35,865 nt of DNA from an uncultured Saprospiraceae bacterium (GTDB taxonomy: Bacteria; Bacteroidota; Bacteroidia; Chitinophagales; Saprospiraceae), in the NCBI GenBank assembly GCA_937997635.1, contig CALLFA010000025.1:1-35865 (forward strand), read 5' to 3'. The position numbers and the translations under genes are program-made. Shown in pieces: positions 8,817 through 16,445 of the stretch (position 1 is the first letter of the stretch; each line of letters begins with the position of its first letter). Under the pieces are notes generated by a model that made no database searches, had not been told where the DNA came from, and was given only the letters and a program-made list of their open reading frames with translations.

Positions 8817-9974
8817 ATGTTTGCCAAAGTAGCTGGCTATTTCTATTTCAGTATATTTTCTTTATTTGTCTTATTACATTTAGCTTGTCAAGAGGAGAAA
8901 TCTGAAGACTTGTACTTTGTCCCAACTCAGCTCGAATTTTTTGGTGATAAGCTATTGGCCATTGGTACTTCTTATTCACATGCAACCATACGCTATCCAT
9001 CAATTGCAGAAGTAGGAAAATCACCATCAGTATATCGTTCAGAGACGAGTGCCAGAGGTATTAAATTAAAAACAGTTGCTGAACAAAAGCAATACTTGAG
9101 TTATTATCAAGCAAAATCATTACAGCAACAGGAAGAACACAGCAAAATATTTACGATAAACAATCAAACCCTAGACAACATCAGTTCATTTGGCAGTCGG
9201 ACAAGAATCATTGATTTTTTACCCCTAGCCAATGATACTATTCTTTGCCTCAATTACAAAAGGGCCACAACCAATTCAAGTTTAGTATGGCTTGCGAAAA
9301 ACAGAATAATACAGGAAAAAATTATTGAAATAGGTCAAGAAACAACCATTCCTAAACAACTCCTACAATTGTCAAATAGCGACTTGTTGATTCTAGGAAC
9401 CGCAGATGGCTTTGCGTTTAAAGATGGGCATTCCTATGAAGAAGAATTTGCAAAGGGATTTATTAATCAGACAAATAAGGATGGAGAGCAAATCAATCAA
9501 TGGAGAAAATCTTCGGATAATGGGCATGTGTTTTTTAAACACGTCATTATGGCTAATGACTTCATTTATATTGTCGGAGAAATTCAACAGGAAGAAAATG
9601 GGATGGATGTATTTATATCTAAATTAAATAAAGAATGTAAGTTGATTGGAGAATATATATTGGAAAAAACTCAGCATCAAACAGTCTTGGATATTAATCA
9701 TTCAAGTAATTCTATTGAATTATTGATGAAAGATAATGTTGGGAAACAAAGTCGCGTCTTTATATCAACATTTGATTTAGAACTAAATCACCTAAATAGC
9801 GACGAATCGGTTATTATTGAAAGCACTGACCTTGTCGATGCTATAAACAAAGAAGACAATTATTATGTATTGGGACATCAAAAAGAAAAGCGGACTGATA
9901 TACCTACAAGTGTCATTTTAAAAATAAATAAAGAAGGGACGATTTTAGAAACGATTGAAGTGCTGCCTAATTAG
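8817..9974 (+). CDS. Lipoprotein of unknown function, 385 aa
   Basis: The N-terminus is a lipoprotein signal with a lipobox ending at C24 ('LLHLACQEE'). The mature part has repeated short blocks such as 'DLLILGTADGF', 'DFIYIVGEIQ', 'NYYVLGHQKEK' and 'SVILKINKEG', a spacing that suggests a beta-propeller of the kind found in Bacteroidota surface lipoproteins. There are no catalytic motifs that I recognise. It abuts the CxxC protein with no intervening base and overlaps the convergent downstream gene by 8 bases (9967-9974). The role is probably structural or sensing at the cell envelope, by inference only. Confidence 0.75.
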   Translation: MFAKVAGYFYFSIFSLFVLLHLACQEEKSEDLYFVPTQLEFFGDKLLAIGTSYSHATIRYPSIAEVGKSPSVYRSETSARGIKLKTVAEQKQYLSYYQAKSLQQQEEHSKIFTINNQTLDNISSFGSRTRIIDFLPLANDTILCLNYKRATTNSSLVWLAKNRIIQEKIIEIGQETTIPKQLLQLSNSDLLILGTADGFAFKDGHSYEEEFAKGFINQTNKDGEQINQWRKSSDNGHVFFKHVIMANDFIYIVGEIQQEENGMDVFISKLNKECKLIGEYILEKTQHQTVLDINHSSNSIELLMKDNVGKQSRVFISTFDLELNHLNSDESVIIESTDLVDAINKEDNYYVLGHQKEKRTDIPTSVILKINKEGTILETIEVLPN

Positions 9975-11022
9975 AATTTCTTTCATTAGTGAGTACAACC
10001 GTCATCTCGACAGCCTGATGGTCAGAATATTTAAATTGTTGATCCTTGGTGTTGACATTAAGGACATCAACATTTGGTGACACCACAAAGAAGTCGATCA
10101 AGCCAGTTTTGCTAGTCTTCGGATCATAAGGATATAGCAAATTTCTATTTGTAGCGTTCGATGGATCAAAAGAACAAGTCCAGCCTTCACCGGGGAAGTC
10201 GGTAGGTATGGCATATGTTTTCTTTTCTTCATCAGAAATCCCTGATGGATATTGATTCCAATCTCCGCCGATGATCACATAATTGCCCTTCTGATATTCT
10301 TGCATTGCTGCATCTTTTAGTTGTTTCAATTGCTTTTCTTTCAGACTGCCATCATCATAAGCAGAATTGTGTGTGTTGATGACAACAAGATCCTGACCTG
10401 ATTTGGTCTTATATCGATTAAGCATAAAACAGCGATCTAGAAAGAACAAATAAAATGGAAAATCATAATTGCCTTCGAATGCATATCGAGTTGATTCTTG
10501 TGCTTTGTATTTGGACCAAGAAGCTATGCCAGCTTCCACCTTTCCCATTGGATCTAATGGAGGGATTGGAATATATTCCACATCATAATTCTTTCCAAAA
10601 GAAGAACTAAAATCAGCCAACACATCACCCACTTTATCAAATTGATCAATCCAATGTGCTCTCTTCGAACCAACATCAACTTCTTGCAACAAAAAGAAAT
10701 CAATGTTGTCTTTCAGTCCAGCAATGGTATTGATAATTCCAGCAACATTTTTTTCGACAACATCAATAGGCATTGTCACAGTCTCGCCACCATCGTAGAA
10801 AAAATCAGATTCCTCACCCAATCCTCCATAACCGATATTCCAACTCACGAACGATATGGTGTCTTTGTCAACAACAGCATTCGGACTATTGCCAAGGAGT
10901 TCCAGTTGCTTTGTCTTTTCAGGTATAAAGTCAGTCCACCATGCATAGGTCAATATAGCCGCGAAGTAAACAGCAATAATGAGTACAACAAAAACCAGAA
11001 TTTTGAAAAGTAATTTAACCAT
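9967..11022 (-). CDS. Endonuclease/exonuclease/phosphatase family protein
   Basis: A single N-terminal membrane helix (about residues 4-27) anchors an EEP-fold domain. The catalytic positions are all visible: N62 in 'SWNIGYGG', E114 in 'LLQEVD', H218 in 'VINTHNS', D254 and N256 in 'GGDWNQYP', D310 in 'GLIDFF' and D334-H335 in 'YSDHQAV'. The enzyme should hydrolyse a phosphodiester (nucleic acid, inositol phosphate or phospholipid head group) with Mg2+; the substrate cannot be told. It is the last gene of a leftward group after the permease and the metallophosphoesterase (50-base gap), and its stop TAG overlaps the convergent lipoprotein gene. Confidence 0.88.
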   Translation of the reverse strand: MVKLLFKILVFVVLIIAVYFAAILTYAWWTDFIPEKTKQLELLGNSPNAVVDKDTISFVSWNIGYGGLGEESDFFYDGGETVTMPIDVVEKNVAGIINTIAGLKDNIDFFLLQEVDVGSKRAHWIDQFDKVGDVLADFSSSFGKNYDVEYIPIPPLDPMGKVEAGIASWSKYKAQESTRYAFEGNYDFPFYLFFLDRCFMLNRYKTKSGQDLVVINTHNSAYDDGSLKEKQLKQLKDAAMQEYQKGNYVIIGGDWNQYPSGISDEEKKTYAIPTDFPGEGWTCSFDPSNATNRNLLYPYDPKTSKTGLIDFFVVSPNVDVLNVNTKDQQFKYSDHQAVEMTVVLTNERNSN

Positions 11023-11072
11023 GAACAGTACCTAGATAGACAGTAACGCAAACACGCCAAATAAAATTACTA

Positions 11073-11948
11073 TTACCACTGTCCTAATTCTATAAATTTC
11101 CAATCGAGTCTCTTTAGGTGCAAGTCGTATGCGAACTCTACCATCTTATCTTTTTCCATATGTTCTAATTGCTCTGATGCCTTTGATTTGAAATAGCTGT
11201 TATTAATGCCTGAAGCTATAAAGTCTATACCATCATTACTTTGCCAATGTCCTCCTTTGTGCCAGCCAGTATCGCCGACCAACACAAGCACTTGTATACC
11301 TCGTTTCTGAATATCGACCAACTTAGGATAGAGCCTATCTTCAAAACTTCTGCTTTTTCCTGTACAGGTGATTTGGTAATTACTGCACACTCCATTCGAT
11401 GTAAATCCATCTAACCCAGGAATCTCATCAAAAATCTGGTGATGCATAAGCATAATATAATGGGACGCTTTTTCAATAGTATCTGTAACAGATATAAGCA
11501 TCTCGAATTGTGCGTCTAAGGCATCACAATCACTGGCATTTAAATTTGTATTGAGAACAGAAAAAACAATGCTGTGAATGTTTGAAGTATAAAAATCAGA
11601 TTTTTCAGTTGCTGAATAATACAAATGTAAGTTGTCATCTCTGTAATCGTGATTACCTAGCGCCACATGAGACCAAGGGTTTTTTAAATTAAATGTTTTG
11701 TCCAGATATTGCCACGTGTTGGGATCGAGACTTGTATTTGCACAAACATCTCCACCCAACCATATACCATCATAATTGTTGAGATCTAGTTTTTCTAGTC
11801 TACTGTCAACTATATGCCCAGCTGGCACACCCCAGTCATATGTATGTCCAGTAAATAAAAATCGTAAGGTTTGTGCTTGACCATTAGAGCAACAGCTAAT
11901 GCACAGGATTATATTAATTATTAGTTGACGATTTATCCTATCCAACAT
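11073..11948 (-). CDS. Secreted metallophosphoesterase
   Basis: The 291-residue protein has an N-terminal export signal (about 8-26; the run CISCCSN could also be a lipobox). The calcineurin-like core is recognised by 'GGDVCAN' (D67), 'GNHDYRD' (N99, H100), 'LMHHQIF' (H169/H170) and 'GDTGWHKGGH' (H230, H234). The first metal motif, usually D-x-H, reads 'GHTYDWG', so the standard spacing is altered there. It is probably a periplasmic or surface phosphatase. The start lies one base after the permease stop, indicating translational coupling, and a second phosphoesterase follows. Confidence 0.85.
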   Translation of the reverse strand: MLDRINRQLIINIILCISCCSNGQAQTLRFLFTGHTYDWGVPAGHIVDSRLEKLDLNNYDGIWLGGDVCANTSLDPNTWQYLDKTFNLKNPWSHVALGNHDYRDDNLHLYYSATEKSDFYTSNIHSIVFSVLNTNLNASDCDALDAQFEMLISVTDTIEKASHYIMLMHHQIFDEIPGLDGFTSNGVCSNYQITCTGKSRSFEDRLYPKLVDIQKRGIQVLVLVGDTGWHKGGHWQSNDGIDFIASGINNSYFKSKASEQLEHMEKDKMVEFAYDLHLKRLDWKFIELGQW

Positions 11949-11949
11949 G

Positions 11950-13170
11950 TTAATAGATGGGTAATAAATTCGCAGTTGCGAGCACCTTACAAACAGCAGT
12001 AATGGTACTTAGTAAAATGACAAAAAATAAAACAGCTTTACCACCACTTAATTTATACAACAGTTGCTTATCCTTTTTTCGAGACTTCCAGATCAAAAGA
12101 AATGGAATTAAAAAGAAACCAATGTATAATACAAAGCCTGCATAGCCAATCGCAGCAATAAAACCATGTGGAAAAAAGAAACTACAAATACCCGGTGGTA
12201 AAAATGTCAAACAAGTGGTAATAAATCTTCCTTCTCTGTTGTTGCTCATATTTAAATGGTCAGCGATGTAATCAAACAAACTCAAACCAACACCCAAGAA
12301 AGACGAAATGATGGCAAAGTTAGTAAAGAAATTTAGGGCTGTTTGGATAGATGTACTGCCTATTTTTTGTTCGATTGCTTTGGTTAAGTCTCCAGCATTG
12401 CCACCAGCTTCGTTTATTGCTATAAATTCTTCACGAGAAATATTACCAAAGGAAATCATCAACCACAGAACATAAGTTCCAAGTGCGATAATTGAACCAT
12501 AAAACAAACCAGCTTTTATTTTTTGTGGCTCTTTTCCATAATGTTTATATAAACTCGGCACAATAGAAGCAAATCCAAAAGAAGTGATGAAATATGGTAA
12601 TCCTGACCACATGTATTTTGTATTGGCTGAGTCTATGTCCCATAAATGAGAAAATGAAATATTGCTCAATGCACCAACTGACGCAATAACAAAACTTACC
12701 GACATGGCGACCACCAATATAGAAGCAATTCGCCCTGTAAACGCCGTACTAATCCACACGACAACGGCAAAAGCAAGCCCAAGCAATAACCCTAAGCTTC
12801 CCTGTGTCCAAGACGAAGAATTTTCAATACCTAGTGTGTGAGAAGCCATATTCCCAAACGCGCTGAAATAAGCATAAAGAAGTATGTAAAGAATAAAGCA
12901 AATGCATAGTGTAAATAGTATACTTCCTGGTTTGCCTAAAATATCTTTGACAAAAGTATTGAAACTTGACCCAACAGGATATTGTATGTTGACTTCTAAT
13001 ATCATCAAAGAACCGAGATAGCTAATTAGCCAAATAAAGAAAAAGCAGACGATAGACAAAACAAACCACATCCCAGAGGACACAATTGGAAGTGAAAACA
13101 TACCTGCTCCAATAGCGGAACCAGCAGTTAACATAATCCCCGTGATGACTGATTTATTAGAACCGTTCAT
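11950..13170 (-). CDS. Aromatic amino acid permease (TyrP/Mtr family)
   Basis: The 406-residue integral membrane protein has about eleven hydrophobic helices and begins with the family's hallmark 'GIMLTAGSAIGAGMFSLP' (about residues 11-28). 'SLMILEVNIQYP' and 'DYIADHLNM' are also as in the hydroxy/aromatic amino acid permease family (TyrP, TnaB, Mtr), which imports tyrosine or tryptophan with protons. It is the first gene of a three-gene leftward group. The divergent neighbour at 13303 is a fumarylacetoacetase-family enzyme; such enzymes often act late in aromatic catabolism, so the two may belong to one pathway, although this is inference from position. Confidence 0.9.
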   Translation of the reverse strand: MNGSNKSVITGIMLTAGSAIGAGMFSLPIVSSGMWFVLSIVCFFFIWLISYLGSLMILEVNIQYPVGSSFNTFVKDILGKPGSILFTLCICFILYILLYAYFSAFGNMASHTLGIENSSSWTQGSLGLLLGLAFAVVVWISTAFTGRIASILVVAMSVSFVIASVGALSNISFSHLWDIDSANTKYMWSGLPYFITSFGFASIVPSLYKHYGKEPQKIKAGLFYGSIIALGTYVLWLMISFGNISREEFIAINEAGGNAGDLTKAIEQKIGSTSIQTALNFFTNFAIISSFLGVGLSLFDYIADHLNMSNNREGRFITTCLTFLPPGICSFFFPHGFIAAIGYAGFVLYIGFFLIPFLLIWKSRKKDKQLLYKLSGGKAVLFFVILLSTITAVCKVLATANLLPIY

Positions 13171-13247
13171 TGGTCTGTAATATACGGGAAGTCAAACGGA
13201 GTCTTTTATTTGATCACATTAAAAAAGTACAATACTTGCGTACAATT

Positions 13248-13255
13248 AATATTTG
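13248..13255 (+). promoter_or_regulatory. Possible -7 box (AATATTTG)
   Basis: AATATTTG has one mismatch to TAnnTTTG and lies about 48 bases before ATG 13303. The decamer ATATTTGCAT here occurs again upstream of the thioredoxin gene at 24028, which strengthens both. No -33 TTG is seen at the usual spacing. Confidence 0.3.
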
Positions 13256-13302
13256 CATACTCAATATCTTCATCATACATTCATCCAAAATATCACGCCA
13301 AG

Positions 13303-14166
13303 ATGAAGTTTGCTACATACAATATAAGGGGAAGACAAACCTATGGTTCAGTCATTGAAGATGAAAAAGGAATTCACTTTACTGATATCGGTGCCATTCA
13401 TGGCAATGATTTGAAGAAATGGATAGAGCTTGACGCGCTCGTCAGATTAAAGCAGATTGCTAAAGATCTCCCAATCGCTTTTCATGAAGATGAGATCGAA
13501 TATTTACCACCAATCTTAACAGGACAAAAAATAGTCTGCATCGGCGTGAATTATGCCAATCGAAACGCGGAGTATAAAGACGGCTCTGACTTGCCTAAAT
13601 ATCCAAGTGTGTTTATCAGATATATCGATGGGTTTGTTGGGCACAATGAACATGTCTTACGGCCACCAGAATCTCCTCAGTTGGATTATGAAGGTGAAAT
13701 TGTCATTGTCGTGGGCAAAGGCGGACGCCGAATACCAAGAGAACAAGCGCATGATCACATAGCAGCGTTGACCTTGATGAATGAAGGAACGATCCGAGAC
13801 TGGGTCAGACACGCGAAATTTAATGTCACCCAAGGCAAGAATTTTGATAAAACGGGAGCGATTGGTCCATGGATAATGACTGCTGACGAAGTGACTGACT
13901 TTACTGCTTTGGATATCCAAACTCGGGTAAATGGAGAAGTACGGCAAAACGACAATACTAGGAATATGATGTTTCCTTTCGATTATATCGTTTCTTATCT
14001 CAGCACGTTTATGACCTTGAAGCCAGGTGATTTGATAGCTACAGGAACACCGAACGGTGCAGGTGCAAGATTTGATCCGCCTATTTATTTGAAGCCAGGT
14101 GATGTGGTGGAAGTTGAAGCTGCAGGGATTGGGGTTTTGACATCTGGTGTTAAGGATGAGGTTTGA
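13303..14166 (+). CDS. Fumarylacetoacetate hydrolase family protein
   Basis: From ATG 13303 the protein has 287 residues, the usual length; an upstream non-ATG start at 13210 would add 31 residues with no family counterpart. The FAH fold is shown by 'GVNYANRNAEY' (81-91), the metal-binding 'LDYEGEIVIVVGKGG' (E130, E132) and 'LMNEGTIRDWVRHAKF' (N160, E161). 'TQGKNFDKTGAIGPW' and 'IATGTPNGAG' follow. The 'NEGTIRDWVRHAKFNVTQGKN' pattern marks the subfamily annotated as 2-hydroxyhepta-2,4-diene-1,7-dioate isomerase/5-oxopent-3-ene-1,2,5-tricarboxylate decarboxylase-like, which cleaves or isomerises ring-cleavage products. The specific substrate is unknown. The neighbouring aromatic amino acid permease is compatible with aromatic catabolism. 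Confidence 0.9.
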   Translation: MKFATYNIRGRQTYGSVIEDEKGIHFTDIGAIHGNDLKKWIELDALVRLKQIAKDLPIAFHEDEIEYLPPILTGQKIVCIGVNYANRNAEYKDGSDLPKYPSVFIRYIDGFVGHNEHVLRPPESPQLDYEGEIVIVVGKGGRRIPREQAHDHIAALTLMNEGTIRDWVRHAKFNVTQGKNFDKTGAIGPWIMTADEVTDFTALDIQTRVNGEVRQNDNTRNMMFPFDYIVSYLSTFMTLKPGDLIATGTPNGAGARFDPPIYLKPGDVVEVEAAGIGVLTSGVKDEV

Positions 14167-14181
14167 CGAGTCAGTCGCTGT

Positions 14182-14199
14182 AGGTGTCCCCGCCTCAGC
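14182..14199. repeat. GC-rich palindromic repeat, copy 1
   Basis: AGGTGTCCCCGCCTCAGC shares the core GTCCCCGCCTC with copy 2 at 14353-14368 and forms an imperfect 5-base stem (AGGTG/CGCCT) around TCCC. It is a short REP-like unit or decayed hairpin. Confidence 0.55.
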
Positions 14200-14224
14200 A
14201 ATTCCATTATTTTTGTTAAGTATG

Positions 14225-14280
14225 ACCTAACTTACGACAAAAAGTGAGCGGTTGTGAGTTTGTAACTTGCGACAATGATG
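14225..14280 (-). repeat. Tandem-dimer dispersed repeat, degenerate copy
   Basis: Relative to 24996-25073 this region is in the opposite orientation. It has the end of one unit (TAACTTACGACAA), a shortened spacer (AAAGTG) and a nearly full second unit with GTTGTGAGTTTGTAACTT followed by RCGACAA. The same two-unit-plus-spacer layout at both loci shows that the dimer is the mobile or conserved unit. Confidence 0.7.
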
Positions 14281-14352
14281 AATTTGTTGTAAAAACGAAA
14301 TCTGATTTCCAAGAATCCATCATGTAAACTATACGACTACACTTACTTAGCA

Positions 14353-14368
14353 GAGGCGTCCCCGCCTC
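14353..14368. repeat. GC-rich palindromic repeat, copy 2
   Basis: GAGGCG-TCCC-CGCCTC is a perfect 6-base inverted repeat with a 4-base loop. It shares its core with copy 1 at 14182-14199, about 170 bases away, with the dimer repeat between them. The absence of a T-tract argues against a simple terminator. Confidence 0.55.
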
Positions 14369-14492
14369 CAGCGAACGAACTTACCAAATTTGTACGATAG
14401 CAGACACCAATCAATTATGGGCTTAAAGCTTTTGAATGTTGAGACAGCTCATTAAGCTGTTAAATCGTATTATTGTCAAAATAATAATAGAA

Positions 14493-14930
14493 ATGAAATC
14501 ACTTATTTATAGCTTATTCTTATGCCTAGCACTCGTTTCTGTGAGTTGTACCAGTGACGATGACAATAATTTTTTAAGTCTAGCTGAATATATAGAATTA
14601 AACAATCTAAATCCAGATGCTACGATCTCAGGTTTGCATTACATCATTAATGATCCAGGTACTGCACCCAATCCAAGTATAAATTCGACTGTTACTATAG
14701 ACTACGATGGATACTTTCTCGGAGGTAGCTCTTTTGATACTCAGAACAATCTAACTTTCCCTTTGCGCAATTTCATACTAGGATGGCAAGAGGGTCTTCA
14801 GCTGATTGGACCCGGTGGTTCTATTACATTGCTCATTCCAGCGAATTTGGCATATGGTCGTAGTGGTCAGGGACCTATCCCACCTAATACAGATATCGGA
14901 TTTGATATCGAGCTTATCTCATTCAATTAA
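14493..14930 (+). CDS. FKBP-type peptidyl-prolyl isomerase lipoprotein
   Basis: From ATG 14493 a lipoprotein signal with lipobox 'SVSC' precedes an Asp-rich linker. A single FKBP domain follows: 'VTIDYDGYFLGGSSFDTQ', 'FILGWQEGLQLIGPGGSITL', 'IPANLAYGRSGQGPIPPNTD' and 'FDIELISF'. The aromatic pocket residues (Y, F, W, Y, F) are present. An upstream non-ATG start at 14436 would add 19 residues before the signal and is rejected. The enzyme would assist folding of periplasmic or outer-membrane proteins. The product of about 145 residues is typical for small Bacteroidota FKBP lipoproteins. The GNAT gene begins 3 bases after the stop. Confidence 0.92.
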   Translation: MKSLIYSLFLCLALVSVSCTSDDDNNFLSLAEYIELNNLNPDATISGLHYIINDPGTAPNPSINSTVTIDYDGYFLGGSSFDTQNNLTFPLRNFILGWQEGLQLIGPGGSITLLIPANLAYGRSGQGPIPPNTDIGFDIELISFN

Positions 14931-14933
14931 ATT

Positions 14934-15383
14934 TTGATTGTCCTCCAACGGTCTGATTCTTCCAATCGCGATTTTCAAGCATTGGTGAAAAAACTGGATA
15001 GTGAGTTGGCTATTGAGAATGGTGAGCAAGATGCCTTCTACAGTCAGTTTAATACAATAGAAAGTTTGCAACATTGTGTGGTCGCTTTAGATGGAAATGC
15101 GCCAATTGCTTCAGGAGCCTTTAAAAAATTTGATGAATCTTCTGTGGAGATCAAGCGGATGTATGTGTCACCAAAACATCGAGGTAGAGGTATATCAAAA
15201 TTGGTGCTTAACGAATTAGAGTTGTGGGCTAAAGAAATAGGTTATACAAGTTGTGTACTGGAGACAGGAACATTTTTAACGCCCGCAGTTGGATTATACA
15301 AATCACAAGGTTACGAGGTCATCCCAAATTATCCTCCATATAGCGATATTGAAACGAGTGTTTGTTTTCGGAAAAATGTTTGA
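14934..15383 (+). CDS. GNAT family N-acetyltransferase
   Basis: The 149-residue protein has the GNAT core: 'VVALDGNAPIASGAFKKF', then 'VEIKRMYVSPKHRGRGISK' with the acetyl-CoA pyrophosphate loop R-G-R-G-I, and 'LETGTFLTPAVGLYKSQGYE' with the alpha-4 AVxLYxxxGF-like motif. The acceptor substrate is unknown. The start is TTG 14934, three bases after the FKBP stop; no ATG lies upstream in frame after that stop. Close spacing suggests co-transcription with the FKBP gene, and the strong hairpin at 15393-15440 ends the unit. Confidence 0.85.
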   Translation: MIVLQRSDSSNRDFQALVKKLDSELAIENGEQDAFYSQFNTIESLQHCVVALDGNAPIASGAFKKFDESSVEIKRMYVSPKHRGRGISKLVLNELELWAKEIGYTSCVLETGTFLTPAVGLYKSQGYEVIPNYPPYSDIETSVCFRKNV

Positions 15384-15392
15384 CAGGTTAAT

Positions 15393-15440
15393 AAACATAA
15401 AGGAGTAAGGATAAAACCTACCCTTAACTCCTTAATGTTT
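15393..15440. terminator. Bidirectional hairpin terminator between convergent genes
   Basis: The left arm 15393-15413 (begins AAACATAAAGGAGT) pairs with the right arm 15419-15440 (ends ACTCCTTAATGTTT). The stem is about 21 bases with a few mismatches and one bulge, and the loop is 5 bases (15414-15418). It lies between the convergent GNAT and DUF6503-like genes, with A/T-rich arm ends that would give U-tracts in both directions. Confidence 0.8.
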
Positions 15441-15451
15441 AAATGTATGTA

Positions 15452-16261
15452 TTACATGCCTATCAGTTTGAAATCTGCAGGCTTATACTTGTTCTTAAAC
15501 TTAATATTCGAAAACGTGTATTCTCCATTCAGGCCATATTCTCCAGTCTCTGGATTTGGCGCATATGATTTTCTAACGGTAGGAATATACACACCGTCTA
15601 TTTTTTCATAATCCATTGTCATTTTCAAAATAGGATCATTAACTCCAAATGCTGGCAGAGAAAAATAGAATAGATCTAACATGTGTGTCTTTGGATTGAA
15701 ATATAAAATGTATTCATCATCCGCAGGTTTACCTGTCACAGCATTGTCATACGTGAGCGATACTTTTTCATAATTGATCCCGTCGACATTTTCAGTACCC
15801 ATATATGTATGGTTGGTCCCATTGTCTCCTAATTTATAAATCATAGAAAACCAAAATGAGTTGACTTCACGTATAAATACAGTAGCACCTAATGCTTCTT
15901 TATCAGCAATGAATTTACCATTAAGTGTAAGCTGAGGCACACCGTGAATCAATGATTGTTGTGCTACTCCTTTTTTACCTGGTAATACATTTCGGTCATG
16001 TTGACCATAAGTTGCCCAAGAGTGCTCACCGTCAAAAATTAGACGCTCAGCGGAAATATCTTTTCCAGCATCAAAATTATCATACACATAGTGAAACTGT
16101 ACGTCTTTTTTAGATTTAAGTTTGTCATAATTACCGACGACGCTAGTCAGATTATTTAATAGTTCTTGAGACTTGGCGTCTGTTTGAGCATTGCCGACAG
16201 TCAAAGTCAATGCAAATAGCGTTACTAATAGAGATTTTAAAATGTTAGTAGTAAATTTCAT
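15452..16261 (-). CDS. Secreted DUF6503-like protein
   Basis: The 269-residue protein has a signal peptide (about 1-25, ending VGNAQ), followed by a beta-rich domain with 'VQFHYVYDN', 'LIFDGEHSWATYG', 'YILYFNPKTHMLDLFYFS' and 'MTMDYEKIDGVYIPTVRKSY'. The alternation of strands with a 'YEKIDGVYIP' block resembles LolA/LppX-like lipid-binding folds seen in Bacteroidota DUF6503 proteins. I assign the family from memory with moderate certainty. It is probably periplasmic or surface-exposed. It is monocistronic, closed by the shared hairpin and convergent with the GNAT gene. Confidence 0.7.
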   Translation of the reverse strand: MKFTTNILKSLLVTLFALTLTVGNAQTDAKSQELLNNLTSVVGNYDKLKSKKDVQFHYVYDNFDAGKDISAERLIFDGEHSWATYGQHDRNVLPGKKGVAQQSLIHGVPQLTLNGKFIADKEALGATVFIREVNSFWFSMIYKLGDNGTNHTYMGTENVDGINYEKVSLTYDNAVTGKPADDEYILYFNPKTHMLDLFYFSLPAFGVNDPILKMTMDYEKIDGVYIPTVRKSYAPNPETGEYGLNGEYTFSNIKFKNKYKPADFKLIGM

Positions 16262-16445
16262 TTAATATTGTTTTTGTGAATAATTGGCAGCCTCGTATTT
16301 TAACTGCTTATAGAATTAAAGAAACTCAACTATTTGCAGATCAGAAGGTTTTAACGACAGACAACATGAAGCCCAAATAGTCATTTGACGGACAGTATGA
16401 AAATACTCGTTGTTACACCAAATGATAAGGGCATCATTGCATGAA
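16262..16445. other. Intergenic region with possible gene remnant
   Basis: The region lies upstream of the DUF6503-like gene and downstream of the aminotransferase, both leftward. On the plus strand, 16397-16444 reads ATG plus 14 codons (MKILVVTPNDKGIIA) and stops; it resembles the first strand of an alpha/beta enzyme cut short. No clear terminator or promoter is seen. Confidence 0.3.

Larger units (their letters stand above)
14167..14492. other. Repeat-rich intergenic region
   Basis: This 326-base gap contains no gene that I can support. It holds a GC-rich imperfect palindrome at 14182-14196, a perfect version of it at 14353-14368, a degenerate copy of the tandem-dimer repeat at 14225-14280, and a small hairpin (ACAGCT / AGCTGT, 14444-14460) shortly before the FKBP gene. 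Its GC-rich words stand out against the AT-rich surroundings. Confidence 0.6.

Noticed and set aside
14444..14460. Hairpin ACAGCT/AGCTGT as terminator of the FAH-family gene
   Set aside because: It lies about 280 bases after that gene, has a short stem and no T-tract; it is more likely leader structure or chance.
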